From NCBI GenBank assembly GCA_026225055.1, contig JAMFSA010000226.1:1-64000 (forward strand): 64,000 bases of DNA. Reading direction: 5' to 3'. This DNA comes from Mucilaginibacter xinganensis. Lineage in GTDB: Bacteria; Bacteroidota; Bacteroidia; Sphingobacteriales; Sphingobacteriaceae. The first letter of the stretch is position 1; every line of letters begins with the position of its first letter. The position numbers were made by a program, and so were the translations under genes. Shown piece after piece: positions 45,011 through 55,235 of this stretch. The notes beneath the pieces were generated by a model, which worked only from the letters and a program-made list of their open reading frames with translations, did not search any database and had not been told where the DNA came from.

Positions 45011-47485
45011 ATGATAAAAAACTACTTTAAAATAGCATGGCGTAACCTAATCAGGAACAGGGTTAGCAGTATCATTAATATCAGCGGTTTGGCTATCGGT
45101 TTAGCCTGTGTATTGCTGATAGGCATGTATGTGAAGGATGAGTTAAGCTACGACCGGTTTTTTAAGGATGCGGACAGGATCTATCGTGTAAATACCCATG
45201 AAAAAATGGGCGACGAGGAGTTCACCGCCGGTCATACCCCGCCACCCGTTGGCGCGGCACTGGTAAATAATTTCCCCGACGTTGAAAGCTATACGCGCAT
45301 ATTCAGGCCCGGTGATGAGATCATCCATTTTGTAAATAACGGTCAGCGTAATTCGCTCACTGAAAAGAATATTCTTTCGGTTGATTCTAATTTCCTGCAA
45401 TTCTTCAATTACCCATTGCTTGAAGGCGACAAGGCCACTTGCTTAAATGGCCCAAATTCAGTTGTGCTGACAGAAAATGCAGCTAAAAAATATTTTGGTA
45501 ATACATCGCCGATAGGCAAAAACCTGGTTTTTGATGAATATAAAACGCCGTTTACAGTTACAGCGGTAATCAAAAATCTGCCATCGCAATCGTCATTACA
45601 GTTTGATGTTTTACAATCGAACTTAGGAATGCCGCCTGTTAAGCGTTTTAGCTGGAGCTGGGTTTGGCTACAAATGGGCACTTATGTTAAGCTTCGCGGC
45701 AGTGTAGCAAATGAGGTTGCCATAAAAAATCTGGAAGCCAAATTCCCGCCTATGATCGCGGTACAGGCAGCAAGCGCTTTCAGGCGCCTTGGTCAGCCGT
45801 TTGATCAGTTTATAAAAAAAGGAGGCAAGTATAACCTGGAACTGCAGCCCTTAACCTCGGTACATCTTTACTCACAGAACATAGGGAGCAGGTTTATTAC
45901 CCAGGGCGATGTTAAATACGTTTATATATTTTCGGCCATTGCGCTGTTCATTATATTGCTGGCTTGCGTGAATTTTATGAACCTTGCTACGGCACAATCT
46001 GCAAAAAGGGCAAAAGAAGTCGGCATCCGCAAAGTGCTGGGTTCCGAACGTAAACAGCTCATAGGCCAGTTTCTTGCCGAAGCGTTTTTATATACCTTAG
46101 TGGCTACAGTTATCGCCATCGTACTTGTTGCGCTGAGTTTGCCCGCGTTTAACCAATTATCGGCAAAATCATTAAACCTATACGCGTTTTTTAATATATA
46201 TACATGGGGTGGTATTATTGCATTGGTTGCAATAACCACATTGCTGGCAGGTAGTTACCCGGCTTTCTTTCTTACCTCGTTCAAACCTGCGGCAGTATTA
46301 AAAGGCAGTGCTGATCTTAAAACCTCTATCGGTGGCTTTTTTACCCGTAATGCGCTGGTGGTTTTCCAGTTCACGGTATCAACGGTGCTTATTATTTGTA
46401 CCATAGTGGTTTATAAACAGCTGCTTTATAACCAGTCTAAAGATCTCGGTTTTAATAAAGAGAACGTACTAATGATAGCCAATGCCGACAGGCTTAACAA
46501 GACTGAAGAAAGTTTCAGGCAAGAGCTGCTTCGTTTGCCGGGTGTGGCTAATGCAACCATATCAACAAGCTTGCCCACCCAAAAATCATTCAGTGATTAT
46601 TATACGCCGGAAGCTACCCCCGATAACATAACTGCAGCCGATAAAAATATAACGCTATCGTCTTTTATTGTTGATGAAGCTTTTGTGCCGACCATGAAGC
46701 TAAAAATGCTAAGCGGACGAAATTTCTCCAAAGATTTTACAGATTCAGCATCAGTAATTCTGAATGAAACAGCAGCTAAACAAATAGGGTGGAAGAACGC
46801 TATCGGCAAGAATATTACTTATCCCGGCGGCAACGGTACAAGGTTTAAAGTTGTAGGCGTAGTAGCCGATTTTAATACCGAATCATTACATAACACAGTT
46901 GATCCTTTTGCCTTATTCTACACCACATCAAAAACTTATTACATAGGCTCATCATTTATTGCTGTACGCATTAAACCGGGTAATTATAATGAAGCTATCA
47001 GCAGCATTCAAAATAAGTGGAAAGCCTTTATGCCTGATAACCCGTTTGAGTACAGCTTTTTGGATGAGGAGTTTGATGCCCTGTACCGCACCGATCAAAC
47101 CATTGGCAAGGTATTCACAGTGTTTACCTTCCTTTCTATTACAGTGGCATGTTTAGGCCTGCTTGGTTTGGCCATGTATACTGCCGAGCGCCGTACAAAG
47201 GAAATAGGCATCCGCAAAGTATTGGGCGCATCGGTACAAAACCTGGTGGGGATGTTATCAAAGGATTTTCTAAAACTGGTGTCTATCGCATCGGTAATCG
47301 CATTCCCGATAGCATGGTGGGCCATGAATAAATGGCTGCAGGATTTTGCCTATCCAACAACTATAAACTGGTGGATATTTGCCCTGGCGGGATTAGTAAC
47401 ATTAATAATAGCGCTATTTACAGTAAGTTTTCAATCCATAAAATCGGCATTAATGAACCCTGTGAAGAGTTTGAGATCTGAATAA
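45011..47485 (+). CDS. FtsX/MacB-type ABC permease P9
   Basis: 824 residues from the ATG at 45011 (MIKNYFKIAWRNLI). The open frame extends upstream to a TTG at 44966, but that stretch overlaps the promoter element and lacks homology. First gene of predicted unit 3. Coupling motifs: KEVGIRKVLGSE near 336 and KEIGIRKVLGAS at 730, preceded by AERRTKEIG as in P6. The first periplasmic domain is longer than average (about 30 residues more, around 205-275, with FDQFIKKGGKYN). The C-terminus is NPVKSLRSE. Confidence 0.93.
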   Translation: MIKNYFKIAWRNLIRNRVSSIINISGLAIGLACVLLIGMYVKDELSYDRFFKDADRIYRVNTHEKMGDEEFTAGHTPPPVGAALVNNFPDVESYTRIFRPGDEIIHFVNNGQRNSLTEKNILSVDSNFLQFFNYPLLEGDKATCLNGPNSVVLTENAAKKYFGNTSPIGKNLVFDEYKTPFTVTAVIKNLPSQSSLQFDVLQSNLGMPPVKRFSWSWVWLQMGTYVKLRGSVANEVAIKNLEAKFPPMIAVQAASAFRRLGQPFDQFIKKGGKYNLELQPLTSVHLYSQNIGSRFITQGDVKYVYIFSAIALFIILLACVNFMNLATAQSAKRAKEVGIRKVLGSERKQLIGQFLAEAFLYTLVATVIAIVLVALSLPAFNQLSAKSLNLYAFFNIYTWGGIIALVAITTLLAGSYPAFFLTSFKPAAVLKGSADLKTSIGGFFTRNALVVFQFTVSTVLIICTIVVYKQLLYNQSKDLGFNKENVLMIANADRLNKTEESFRQELLRLPGVANATISTSLPTQKSFSDYYTPEATPDNITAADKNITLSSFIVDEAFVPTMKLKMLSGRNFSKDFTDSASVILNETAAKQIGWKNAIGKNITYPGGNGTRFKVVGVVADFNTESLHNTVDPFALFYTTSKTYYIGSSFIAVRIKPGNYNEAISSIQNKWKAFMPDNPFEYSFLDEEFDALYRTDQTIGKVFTVFTFLSITVACLGLLGLAMYTAERRTKEIGIRKVLGASVQNLVGMLSKDFLKLVSIASVIAFPIAWWAMNKWLQDFAYPTTINWWIFALAGLVTLIIALFTVSFQSIKSALMNPVKSLRSE

Positions 47486-47489
47486 AATT

Positions 47490-47624
47490 GTTCATTGGTT
47501 CACTGGCTCATTAGTTCATTAGTAATTAGCAAGCGAACGTAGGATAAGGCCGATGCAGAAGATAGATATCACATAGGACAAAACCAATGAACTAATGAAC
47601 TAATGAACCAGTGAACTAATGAAC
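47490..47624. repeat. Octamer inverted repeat between P9 and P10 (five-unit right arm)
   Basis: Left arm 47490-47523; the right arm at 47583-47624 is 42 bp because it carries one extra octamer. The loop is a near copy of the P5-P6 spacer. The right arm ends 8 bases before the P10 ATG. Confidence 0.9.
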
Positions 47625-47632
47625 GAAAGAAT

Positions 47633-50047
47633 ATGATAAAGAATTACATAAAGATCACCCTAAGAAATATGTGGAAGTATAAAACTTTCACTTTCATAAA
47701 TGTTGTAGGCATGGCTGTGGCTTTTGGCTCGGTGCTGTTGCTGGCGCTTACCGCCTTTTATGAGCTTTCGTATGATGATTTTCACACCAATAAGAACAAC
47801 ATATACGAAGTATATCTGGAAGAGCATCATGCTAATGATGTAGAGGCCGACGCAGCAATGCCGGTTCCAATTACCCCGGCATTAAAAGCTGAATTTCCTG
47901 ATGTGGTACACGCCTCGCGCTATGGCGATTTTGGTGGAAGCGTATTGCGTTATGGAAATAAGGAATTTAATTACGATGTAAGGTGTGTAGATCAGGATTT
48001 CTTTAAGATGTTCACCTTCCCGATTATAAAAGGAAATAACCTGAACCCGCTTGGCGATAAAAATGATGTAGTAATCACTGAAAAAACGGCCAAAAGTATT
48101 TTCGGGGACGTAAACCCGGTAGGTAAACTTATCGAACTGAAAATTAATAACCAGTGGAAAAGCCTTAATATATCGGCAGTTGCTGCTGATGCTCCGCAAA
48201 ATTCAAGTCTGGATTTTAATTTGCTATGCCGTTTTGAACAGCATCCCGATTACGAGGTAGCTAAAACCCTATGGGAACAACGGTTCCACAATGTTTTTGT
48301 GCAATTACATGCAAATGAAAACCAGGCCAGCTTTGAGCAGAAACTAAAAAGCTTTGTACATAAATACTATGATGGCAACATAAAGCAATTAAGGCATGAT
48401 GGCGCCCAGCCTGATAAAGAAGGCGAAGTTTTACGCCTGCGCTTAATACCTATGGACGATGTACACTTTAGCCCCATTGCTTCACAAAATAGGGCGGTTA
48501 GCAAATTTTACCCATACCTGGTTTTGCTGATCAGTGTATTTATATTATTTATAGCCTGTACCAACTTCATCAACCTGTCATTGGGCCGGGCATTTACACG
48601 GGCTAAGGAAATAGGTGTACGTAAGGTGATCGGTGCCACAAAACAACAGCTCATCACCCAGTTCTGCAGCGAATCATTTGTAATTTGTGGGTTATCGCTG
48701 ATAATTGGTGCAATTGCAGCCTATTCGCTTATACCACAATACAAATTGCTGTTTAACCAGCAGCTATCATTAAATGTATTGAGTTCGCCATTAGTTATCC
48801 TGTATTTTGTGGGTGGCTTTGTTTTAATAAGCCTTATTGCAGGTGGTTACCCTGCATGGTTAATGGCTATACAAAATACTTCGCAGGCGGTAAAGGGTAA
48901 GGTAGTTGCAGGCAAGGCAAATGGTTTGCGTAATAGCTTAATGGTGGTTCAGTTTGCTTTATCGGCTTTGCTTATCATTTGTACGGTTATTACCTGGCAA
49001 CAACTTAATTTTATGCGTAACAGGCCTTTGGGTTACGATAAGGCGCAGGTAGTAAGCGTACCGATAGGCAGCAATATTGACCCTGAAAGAGCCCTGCAAT
49101 TGATGCGTACCAGGTTAACAACTTACCCTGATATAGTAAGTGTAACGGGCACGGATATGAACTTAGGCACCGGGCTTGATAACAGCGCATCAACCTCGAT
49201 TATGACGTTTAGTTACAAGGGTAAGAATGTTAAAACCAATTGGCTGCGGGTTGATTATGATTATGTGAAAACACTGGGCCTGCAAGTGGTAAATGGGCGT
49301 GATTTTTCAAGGGCATACGGTGCTGACACTGCCGTGGTGCTCATCAACCAAAAAATGGCTGAGCAACTGAACGAAAAGAACCCAATTGGCGCGGTACTCC
49401 CTACCGATGGTGCCAAATTACAGGTTGCAGGAGTTGTTAAGGATTTCAACTTTAAATCGCTACATCAGCAAATAGCCCCGCTTACCATGGTTATACGCCC
49501 AAGCTGGCCGGTAAATTACATACTGGTAAAGGTAAAGCCTGCTAACCTGCCAGCAAGCATGGCACTTATTAATAAAGTATGGAAAGATGTAAATCCGCGC
49601 TCGCAGGCCGAATCATCATTTCTTGATGAAAATGTGGATCGCCAGTATAAAAAGGAAACCAGGCTGTCTAAAATATTCATAACGGGAGCGGTAATGGCTA
49701 TCGCGATATCGTGCATGGGCCTGTTTGCCATAGTGATACTGATCATAACCCAGCGTACCAAGGAGATAGGTATTCGCAAAGTATTGGGTGCAAGTGTAAA
49801 TAGTATAGTGTATTTAGTGGCGCAGGACTTTTTGAAATTGGTGTTAATAGCTGTGTGCATAGCCTCGCCAATTGCGTGGTATGCCATGAGCAAATGGCTG
49901 CAGGATTTTGCCTACCGTATAAATATAGAATGGTGGGTGTTTGTAATGGCTGGGGTAATAGCCGTTATAATTGCCTTTATAACCATAAGCTTTCAATCAA
50001 TTAAAGCGGCAATTGCAAACCCGGTTAAGAGCTTGCGTAGCGAATAA
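47633..50047 (+). CDS. FtsX/MacB-type ABC permease P10
   Basis: 804 residues. The N-terminal part is among the more divergent: MIKNYIKITLRNMWKYKTFT, with TM1 reading GMAVAFGSVLLLALTAFYELSYDD. Coupling motifs: KEIGVRKVIGAT near 326 and KEIGIRKVLGAS at 710, preceded by ITQRTKEIG instead of AEQRTKEIG. After the second motif it has IVYLVAQDF where most copies have a (L/M)LSKDF sequence. The C-terminus is NPVKSLRSE. It is internal to unit 3 and has no promoter-like sequence of its own. Confidence 0.92.
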   Translation: MIKNYIKITLRNMWKYKTFTFINVVGMAVAFGSVLLLALTAFYELSYDDFHTNKNNIYEVYLEEHHANDVEADAAMPVPITPALKAEFPDVVHASRYGDFGGSVLRYGNKEFNYDVRCVDQDFFKMFTFPIIKGNNLNPLGDKNDVVITEKTAKSIFGDVNPVGKLIELKINNQWKSLNISAVAADAPQNSSLDFNLLCRFEQHPDYEVAKTLWEQRFHNVFVQLHANENQASFEQKLKSFVHKYYDGNIKQLRHDGAQPDKEGEVLRLRLIPMDDVHFSPIASQNRAVSKFYPYLVLLISVFILFIACTNFINLSLGRAFTRAKEIGVRKVIGATKQQLITQFCSESFVICGLSLIIGAIAAYSLIPQYKLLFNQQLSLNVLSSPLVILYFVGGFVLISLIAGGYPAWLMAIQNTSQAVKGKVVAGKANGLRNSLMVVQFALSALLIICTVITWQQLNFMRNRPLGYDKAQVVSVPIGSNIDPERALQLMRTRLTTYPDIVSVTGTDMNLGTGLDNSASTSIMTFSYKGKNVKTNWLRVDYDYVKTLGLQVVNGRDFSRAYGADTAVVLINQKMAEQLNEKNPIGAVLPTDGAKLQVAGVVKDFNFKSLHQQIAPLTMVIRPSWPVNYILVKVKPANLPASMALINKVWKDVNPRSQAESSFLDENVDRQYKKETRLSKIFITGAVMAIAISCMGLFAIVILIITQRTKEIGIRKVLGASVNSIVYLVAQDFLKLVLIAVCIASPIAWYAMSKWLQDFAYRINIEWWVFVMAGVIAVIIAFITISFQSIKAAIANPVKSLRSE

Positions 50048-50048
50048 T

Positions 50049-50142
50049 GTTCATTAGTTCATTAGTAAGTCGGGTAGGTGAACCAAACCAGATGAACAAA
50101 TTGCTAAGACCAATGAACTAATGAACCAGTGAACTAATAAAC
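50049..50142. repeat. Octamer repeat between P10 and P11, shortened left arm
   Basis: The left arm has only two octamer units (50049-50066), while the right arm keeps four (50109-50142). This is the shortest gap (105 bp) between permeases. The right arm ends 10 bases before the P11 ATG. Confidence 0.88.
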
Positions 50143-50152
50143 CAAAGTAAAA

Positions 50153-52549
50153 ATGATAAGGAATTATTTTAAGATCGCCTGGCGAAACATCTGGAAGAAC
50201 AAGGTTTTTTCAACAATAAATATTGTTGGCCTTGCTGTGGGTATGGCGGCCTTTATGGTTGTTATGATGTTTGTTTCGTATGAAAAAAGCTTTGATAATT
50301 TTCATACGAAAAATATTTACCGCTTAAATGAGGTGCAAACCATCGGGCAGCAAAATGCTACACAAAAGGTGGCATTGTCCATGTTCCCGATGGGGCCGAG
50401 TATGAAGCAGGAGTTTCCGGAGATAAAGAACTTTACCCGCATCAGGTGGAACCAAAAATACCAGATGACCTATGCTGAAAAGAAAGTATTTCTGCCGCAA
50501 GTTTTCTTTGTCGACTCAACATTTCTGAAAATGTTTGATTTTAAGGTGCTCCGTGGTGATAGGCTTACAGGCCTGTTAAAACCACATACTGCCATGATTA
50601 CCGAGGAAACTGCGCAAAAATTATTTGGCGATACTGATCCAATTGGCAAGGTAATCAACCATTATGGTGACGATACAACCACCTTTACCATAACCGGAAT
50701 ATTAGCCAATGTGCCTAAAAACTCGCAACTGCAATTTGATGGCTTGTTCTCATTCAGTACAATTTATAAGCCGTGGATGTTCAATAACTGGGGTGGCAAC
50801 TGGCTCAATACTTATCTTGAACTCACTCCCGGTGCAAATATAGCCGCGCTTGAAAAAAAGTTCCCCGCATATCTTAAAAGGCATATTGGCGATGGCTGGA
50901 AATACTACCAGTTATTTGTTTTGCCGCTTAAGGATGTACACGCCAACTCGGCCGATATCGGGTTGGATGACATCAACTATCAAAAATTCGATAAAAAATC
51001 CACCCAACTGTTCGCAATTATCGCTTTAATTGTATTGGTTATTGCCTGTGTAAATTTTATCAACCTGTCAACAGCACGCTCAGCCGAGCGGGCTAAGGAA
51101 GTAGGGATCCGTAAATCAATTGGTGCGCACCGTTTTCAATTAGCTATTCAATTTTTGGGTGAAACTATACTGATCTCATTTATTGCATTAATATTAGCGC
51201 TGATATTGGTTGAGCTTGCCTTACCATACATCAATAACCTAAGCGAACGCAGTATTGAACTGCCTTTGTTTAGCAGCTTGGGATTTATCGCCACAATATT
51301 CGCAGGGACAGTGTTTATCGGGTTAGTCTCAGGTATTTACCCGGCTATTTATTTATCATCCTTTCAGCCTGTAAAGGTGTTGAAAGGGTCGGTTCAGGTT
51401 GGTAAAAACAAAAGTTCACTACGTAATGTATTGGTGGTTACCCAATTTGCCAGTGCTATCTTTTTAATGATAGCTACCATATTTGTATTGAAGCAATTAA
51501 AGTTCATGCAAAGTCAGGACCCCGGTTATAACCGCGATCAGATCGTAAATATCCCACTGGACGGCGTTACCTCAAAAAAATATAGCTTACTTAAGGATGA
51601 ATTATCAGGCAATACGCTCATTTCAGGTGTAACTGCTTCGCAGGATGTTTTGGGCAGTCACCTGGATCAAACAGGCGTTGAGTTTAAACCAGCAAATGGC
51701 CCTAAACAACAGTTTGGTACAACATTGCTGGTGGTTGATAATAATTACCTCGATCTATATAAGATTAAACTGGCCGCAGGTAAAAATTTCTCGACCGATA
51801 AAACGCAGAATGGCAGGCAATATATTATTAACGAGGCGCTGGCTAAGGAACTTTTGAAAGATCACCCCAAAGCACCAATGTCATCATTACTTGGCGATCA
51901 GTTTGGCTTTGATTCATTGGGAACCATTACAGGCATTGCTAAAAACTTCAATTTTAACTCCCTGCATTATAAGATAGAGCCTATGTTTATGGTGAGCCAG
52001 AATCAACAGGGTTTCAGAGATGTATCAGTAAAAATTAATGGTGGTAATACAAAAGCCGCAATAGCCTTTATTAAGGCAAAATGGGATAGTTTATATCCTG
52101 ATTATCCTTTCGAGTACCAGTTTTTGGATGATCATTTTAACGAAGTGTACAAAGCCGATAACCAGGTGAGCCAAATAGTAGGAATATTGGCAGGTTTAAC
52201 TATCCTGATCTCCTGCCTTGGTCTGTTCGGACTGGCATCATACTCGGCTGAAAAGCGGGTTAAAGAAATAGGTGTAAGGAAGGTGCTGGGCGCATCGGTA
52301 CAAAACATAGTGCTGTTGTTGGCCAGTAATTTTATAAAGCTGGTGCTGATAGCAAATTTGATAGCCTGGCCATTAGCATGGTGGGCCATGAATAAATGGC
52401 TGCAGGATTTTGCCTACCGCATAAATATACAATGGTGGGTGTTTTTACTGGCCGGGGGTGCCGCAATTCTGATCGCGTTTTTTACCGTGAGCTTCCAATC
52501 GGTTAAGGCCGCAGTGGCTAACCCGGTTAAGAGCTTGCGGTCGGAATAA
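50153..52549 (+). CDS. FtsX/MacB-type ABC permease P11
   Basis: 798 residues. Coupling motifs: KEVGIRKSIGAH near 316 (SIG rather than VLG) and KEIGVRKVLGAS at 704, preceded by SAEKRVKEIG. After the second motif it reads IVLLLASNF in place of the (L/M)LSKDF seen in most copies. TM1 has a VSYEKSFDNF end rather than ELSYD. The NNWGGNWLNTYLEL segment (about 211-224) resembles P6 (TNWGNQSVTTYVEL). The C-terminus is NPVKSLRSE. Confidence 0.92.
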   Translation: MIRNYFKIAWRNIWKNKVFSTINIVGLAVGMAAFMVVMMFVSYEKSFDNFHTKNIYRLNEVQTIGQQNATQKVALSMFPMGPSMKQEFPEIKNFTRIRWNQKYQMTYAEKKVFLPQVFFVDSTFLKMFDFKVLRGDRLTGLLKPHTAMITEETAQKLFGDTDPIGKVINHYGDDTTTFTITGILANVPKNSQLQFDGLFSFSTIYKPWMFNNWGGNWLNTYLELTPGANIAALEKKFPAYLKRHIGDGWKYYQLFVLPLKDVHANSADIGLDDINYQKFDKKSTQLFAIIALIVLVIACVNFINLSTARSAERAKEVGIRKSIGAHRFQLAIQFLGETILISFIALILALILVELALPYINNLSERSIELPLFSSLGFIATIFAGTVFIGLVSGIYPAIYLSSFQPVKVLKGSVQVGKNKSSLRNVLVVTQFASAIFLMIATIFVLKQLKFMQSQDPGYNRDQIVNIPLDGVTSKKYSLLKDELSGNTLISGVTASQDVLGSHLDQTGVEFKPANGPKQQFGTTLLVVDNNYLDLYKIKLAAGKNFSTDKTQNGRQYIINEALAKELLKDHPKAPMSSLLGDQFGFDSLGTITGIAKNFNFNSLHYKIEPMFMVSQNQQGFRDVSVKINGGNTKAAIAFIKAKWDSLYPDYPFEYQFLDDHFNEVYKADNQVSQIVGILAGLTILISCLGLFGLASYSAEKRVKEIGVRKVLGASVQNIVLLLASNFIKLVLIANLIAWPLAWWAMNKWLQDFAYRINIQWWVFLLAGGAAILIAFFTVSFQSVKAAVANPVKSLRSE

Positions 52550-52552
52550 TTT

Positions 52553-52669
52553 GTTCATTAGTTCATTTGTTCACTGGTTCATTAGTAATGCGGCCGGTAA
52601 ACAATGAATAATTACAAAACGGCACGAAGGACAAGACCAATGAACTAATGAACCAGTAAACAAATGAAC
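52553..52669. repeat. Octamer inverted repeat between P11 and P12
   Basis: Arms 52553-52586 and 52636-52669 pair best when shifted by one octamer. In that register the GTTCATTT unit on the left faces AAATGAAC on the right, a second case of matched change. The right arm ends 6 bases before the P12 ATG. Confidence 0.88.
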
Positions 52670-52675
52670 TAAAAG

Positions 52676-55096
52676 ATGATAAAGAACTATTTTAAAATTG
52701 CCTGGCGAAGCTTGTGGAAACATAAGGCTTATTCGTTCATTAACATTGTTGGTTTAAGTATTGGCCTAACTGCGTGCCTTATTGTGGCAACAGTTGTGTT
52801 TGATGAACTATCATACGATCATCAATGGAAAAAGGCCGATGATATTTACCGGGTACTTTCCGAAAGTAACAATGTTAAAGGCGAGGAGCCTATGCCTATG
52901 GCTTTTGCAGGCTTTGGCCCGGCTGTAAAAAAGGATTTGCCCGAGGTTGAAGATTATTGCAGGATGTCCATGTATCATGAGCGCTTGCAATTGGGGAATA
53001 ACAAGGAAGGTATAGCGTTTAACCGCATCTTCGCCGAGCCAACTATTTGGAACGTCCTTGACTTTAAGATCATCGCAGGTAATCCAAAAAAGTATGTTAA
53101 GGGTTATACCAACATGGTTATCACTAAAAAAATGCAGCAGCAGTATTTTGCCAATCAAAACCCTATCGGCAAAATCATATACACCCAGCCTGATTATGGT
53201 AAGCCGCAACCATTGTTAATTACAGGTATTATTGATAACATCCCTCAAAACACACACCTGCGGGCCGATTTTATTGCCCTGTTCGAATATCGCGCGGAGG
53301 ATAACCGGCTCCCACAAAAAGGAGAGGGCTATTCTTTTTATCCGCAATATGTTTTGTTAAAGCATGGCACCTCAATAACAGCCTTTACTGCTAAGGTTAA
53401 TCACTGGTACCAAAAACAATCGGGCGCTAAATCTGCCGATTATTCTTTCCGGTTTCAATCAATAAAGGATGTTTATTTAAAATCGGACTTTAACGGTGTG
53501 CAAAATGTGCATGGCAGTATTCGTAACGTTTATATATTTTCGGTAGTTGCCGCTTTGCTGTTGATTATTGCCTGTATAAACTTTGTTAACCTAACTGTTT
53601 CGAGGGTGTTCAGCAGGGCAAAAGAAACAGGCATCCGCAAGGTATTAGGTGCCGGAAAATTCCAGTTGATCATTCGCTTTTTATCAGAATCATTGATCTT
53701 CTTTATGTTGTCGTTTGGGTTGGCTATGTTGTTATATCCGCTGTTCATCAAGCCTGTTGAAACCTATCTTGATCATAAACTGGTATTGAATTTATACAAC
53801 AGTTCGTTCTTAACTATTGCTATTGGCTGTGTTTTATTGGTGAGCTTACTTACCGGCTTGTATCCGGCCTGGTATTTGTCACGCCCTAAACCTATTGTCA
53901 TTTTACGAAATAAGGTATCATCCGATATACAGTTAAACCTGCTAAAAAAGGGCCTGGTGGTAGGGCAGTTCGTTATATCCATCACCATAATTATGGCCAC
54001 TATTATTGTGCATAATCAGCTCAGTTATATTAATAATAAAGACCTTGGTTTTAATAAAAACAACTTGCTGAACATACACTTCACCAATTGGGGGGCAAGC
54101 GGCGAGGCTTTTAAACAATCAATTAAGCAATTACCTGGAGTTGAAAATGCGAGCATCGCCAATTGGGCGCCGACGGAAGGTGCCGGTGGTATGTCGCGCG
54201 AGGTTTTGATCCCCGGCCAAAAAAGTAAGACCCAGGTTTTTTATATTGAGGGTGATGCCGATTTAACGGCCACTCTGGGTTTCAGGATTAAATCAGGCCG
54301 CTTATTAAGCAATCAATTAGCTACTGATGCGATGAATGCCGATTCATCCATGAGCGGCACTGGCGCAGCAACAAAAGTGCAGCGGAAGATAAGATCGTTA
54401 ATAGCCACTAATTATACGGCTGCATTAATGGGCATAAAAATTAATCATACCATTACCGATCTCGACGGTATTCCGGTTGGTGTAGTGGAAGACTTTAACA
54501 GTCAATCATTGCATGATAAATTGCAGCCTACTTTTATACAGGCGGTAAGCAACCCGCAATATGGCAATATGCTGGTGCGGATAAGGCCAGGTTTTGCAAA
54601 ACAGGTTTTGGCGCAGATTAATACCAGTTATAAATCATTTTATGCTGATAAAGCCTTTCAGTATGACTGGGTTAACGATGAGGTTGATGCCCAATACAAA
54701 GCTGAACATAAGCTACAGCAACTTTTTACCTGCTTCAGTATGTTGATTATTTTTCTGGCTTGTTTAGGCCTGTTTGGATTGGTAAGCTTTACTGCCGAGC
54801 AGCGTGTGAAGGAGATCGGTATCCGTAAGGTGCTTGGTGCCAGCCTGAGCAATATTATTGGGCTGATATCAAAAGATTATTTAGGGTTAGTGATGCTTGC
54901 CATCATAGTGGCGTCGCCAATTGCCTGGTATGCCATGAACAAGTGGCTGGCAGATTATGCGTACCGTATTAACATACAATGGTGGGTATTTGCCATAGCA
55001 GGTGTTGCCGCGTTGCTGATTGCGTTTATAACGGTAAGTTTTCAATCTGTAAAAGCTGCATTGGCTAACCCGGTTAAAAGCTTGAGGTCTGAGTAG
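52676..55096 (+). CDS. FtsX/MacB-type ABC permease P12
   Basis: 806 residues. The first coupling motif is KETGIRKVLGAG near 317 (Thr in place of Ile/Val) and the second KEIGIRKVLGAS at 712, preceded by AEQRVKEIG. The stretch before the first motif (NFVNLTVSRVFSRA) differs from the NLSTARS sequence of most copies. The second periplasmic domain has a long low-complexity loop (about 555-575, ATDAMNADSSMSGTGAAT), probably a flexible surface insertion. The C-terminus is NPVKSLRSE. It is followed by the first of the GTCATTAG-type repeats. Confidence 0.92.
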   Translation: MIKNYFKIAWRSLWKHKAYSFINIVGLSIGLTACLIVATVVFDELSYDHQWKKADDIYRVLSESNNVKGEEPMPMAFAGFGPAVKKDLPEVEDYCRMSMYHERLQLGNNKEGIAFNRIFAEPTIWNVLDFKIIAGNPKKYVKGYTNMVITKKMQQQYFANQNPIGKIIYTQPDYGKPQPLLITGIIDNIPQNTHLRADFIALFEYRAEDNRLPQKGEGYSFYPQYVLLKHGTSITAFTAKVNHWYQKQSGAKSADYSFRFQSIKDVYLKSDFNGVQNVHGSIRNVYIFSVVAALLLIIACINFVNLTVSRVFSRAKETGIRKVLGAGKFQLIIRFLSESLIFFMLSFGLAMLLYPLFIKPVETYLDHKLVLNLYNSSFLTIAIGCVLLVSLLTGLYPAWYLSRPKPIVILRNKVSSDIQLNLLKKGLVVGQFVISITIIMATIIVHNQLSYINNKDLGFNKNNLLNIHFTNWGASGEAFKQSIKQLPGVENASIANWAPTEGAGGMSREVLIPGQKSKTQVFYIEGDADLTATLGFRIKSGRLLSNQLATDAMNADSSMSGTGAATKVQRKIRSLIATNYTAALMGIKINHTITDLDGIPVGVVEDFNSQSLHDKLQPTFIQAVSNPQYGNMLVRIRPGFAKQVLAQINTSYKSFYADKAFQYDWVNDEVDAQYKAEHKLQQLFTCFSMLIIFLACLGLFGLVSFTAEQRVKEIGIRKVLGASLSNIIGLISKDYLGLVMLAIIVASPIAWYAMNKWLADYAYRINIQWWVFAIAGVAALLIAFITVSFQSVKAALANPVKSLRSE

Positions 55097-55227
55097 TCAT
55101 TGTGTCATTAGATCATTGTGTCATTAGTTTTATTATAGATGAAAATGATTAATGACAGCGCAGCGAATGACTCAATGACGCGAAGCAAAATGACAGCGTA
55201 GCGAAATGAATTAATGAACCATTGAAC
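55096..55227. repeat. Second-type octamer repeat between P12 and P13
   Basis: The left part at 55096-55128 is tandem GTCATTGT/GTCATTAG octamers. The right part at 55150-55227 has AATGACAGCGCAGCGAATG, AATGACGCGAAGC and AATGACAGCGTAGCG blocks and ends in an ATTAATGAACCATTGAAC fragment of the first type. The two ends are only partly complementary. Confidence 0.8.
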
Positions 55228-55235
55228 TAAAAGAA

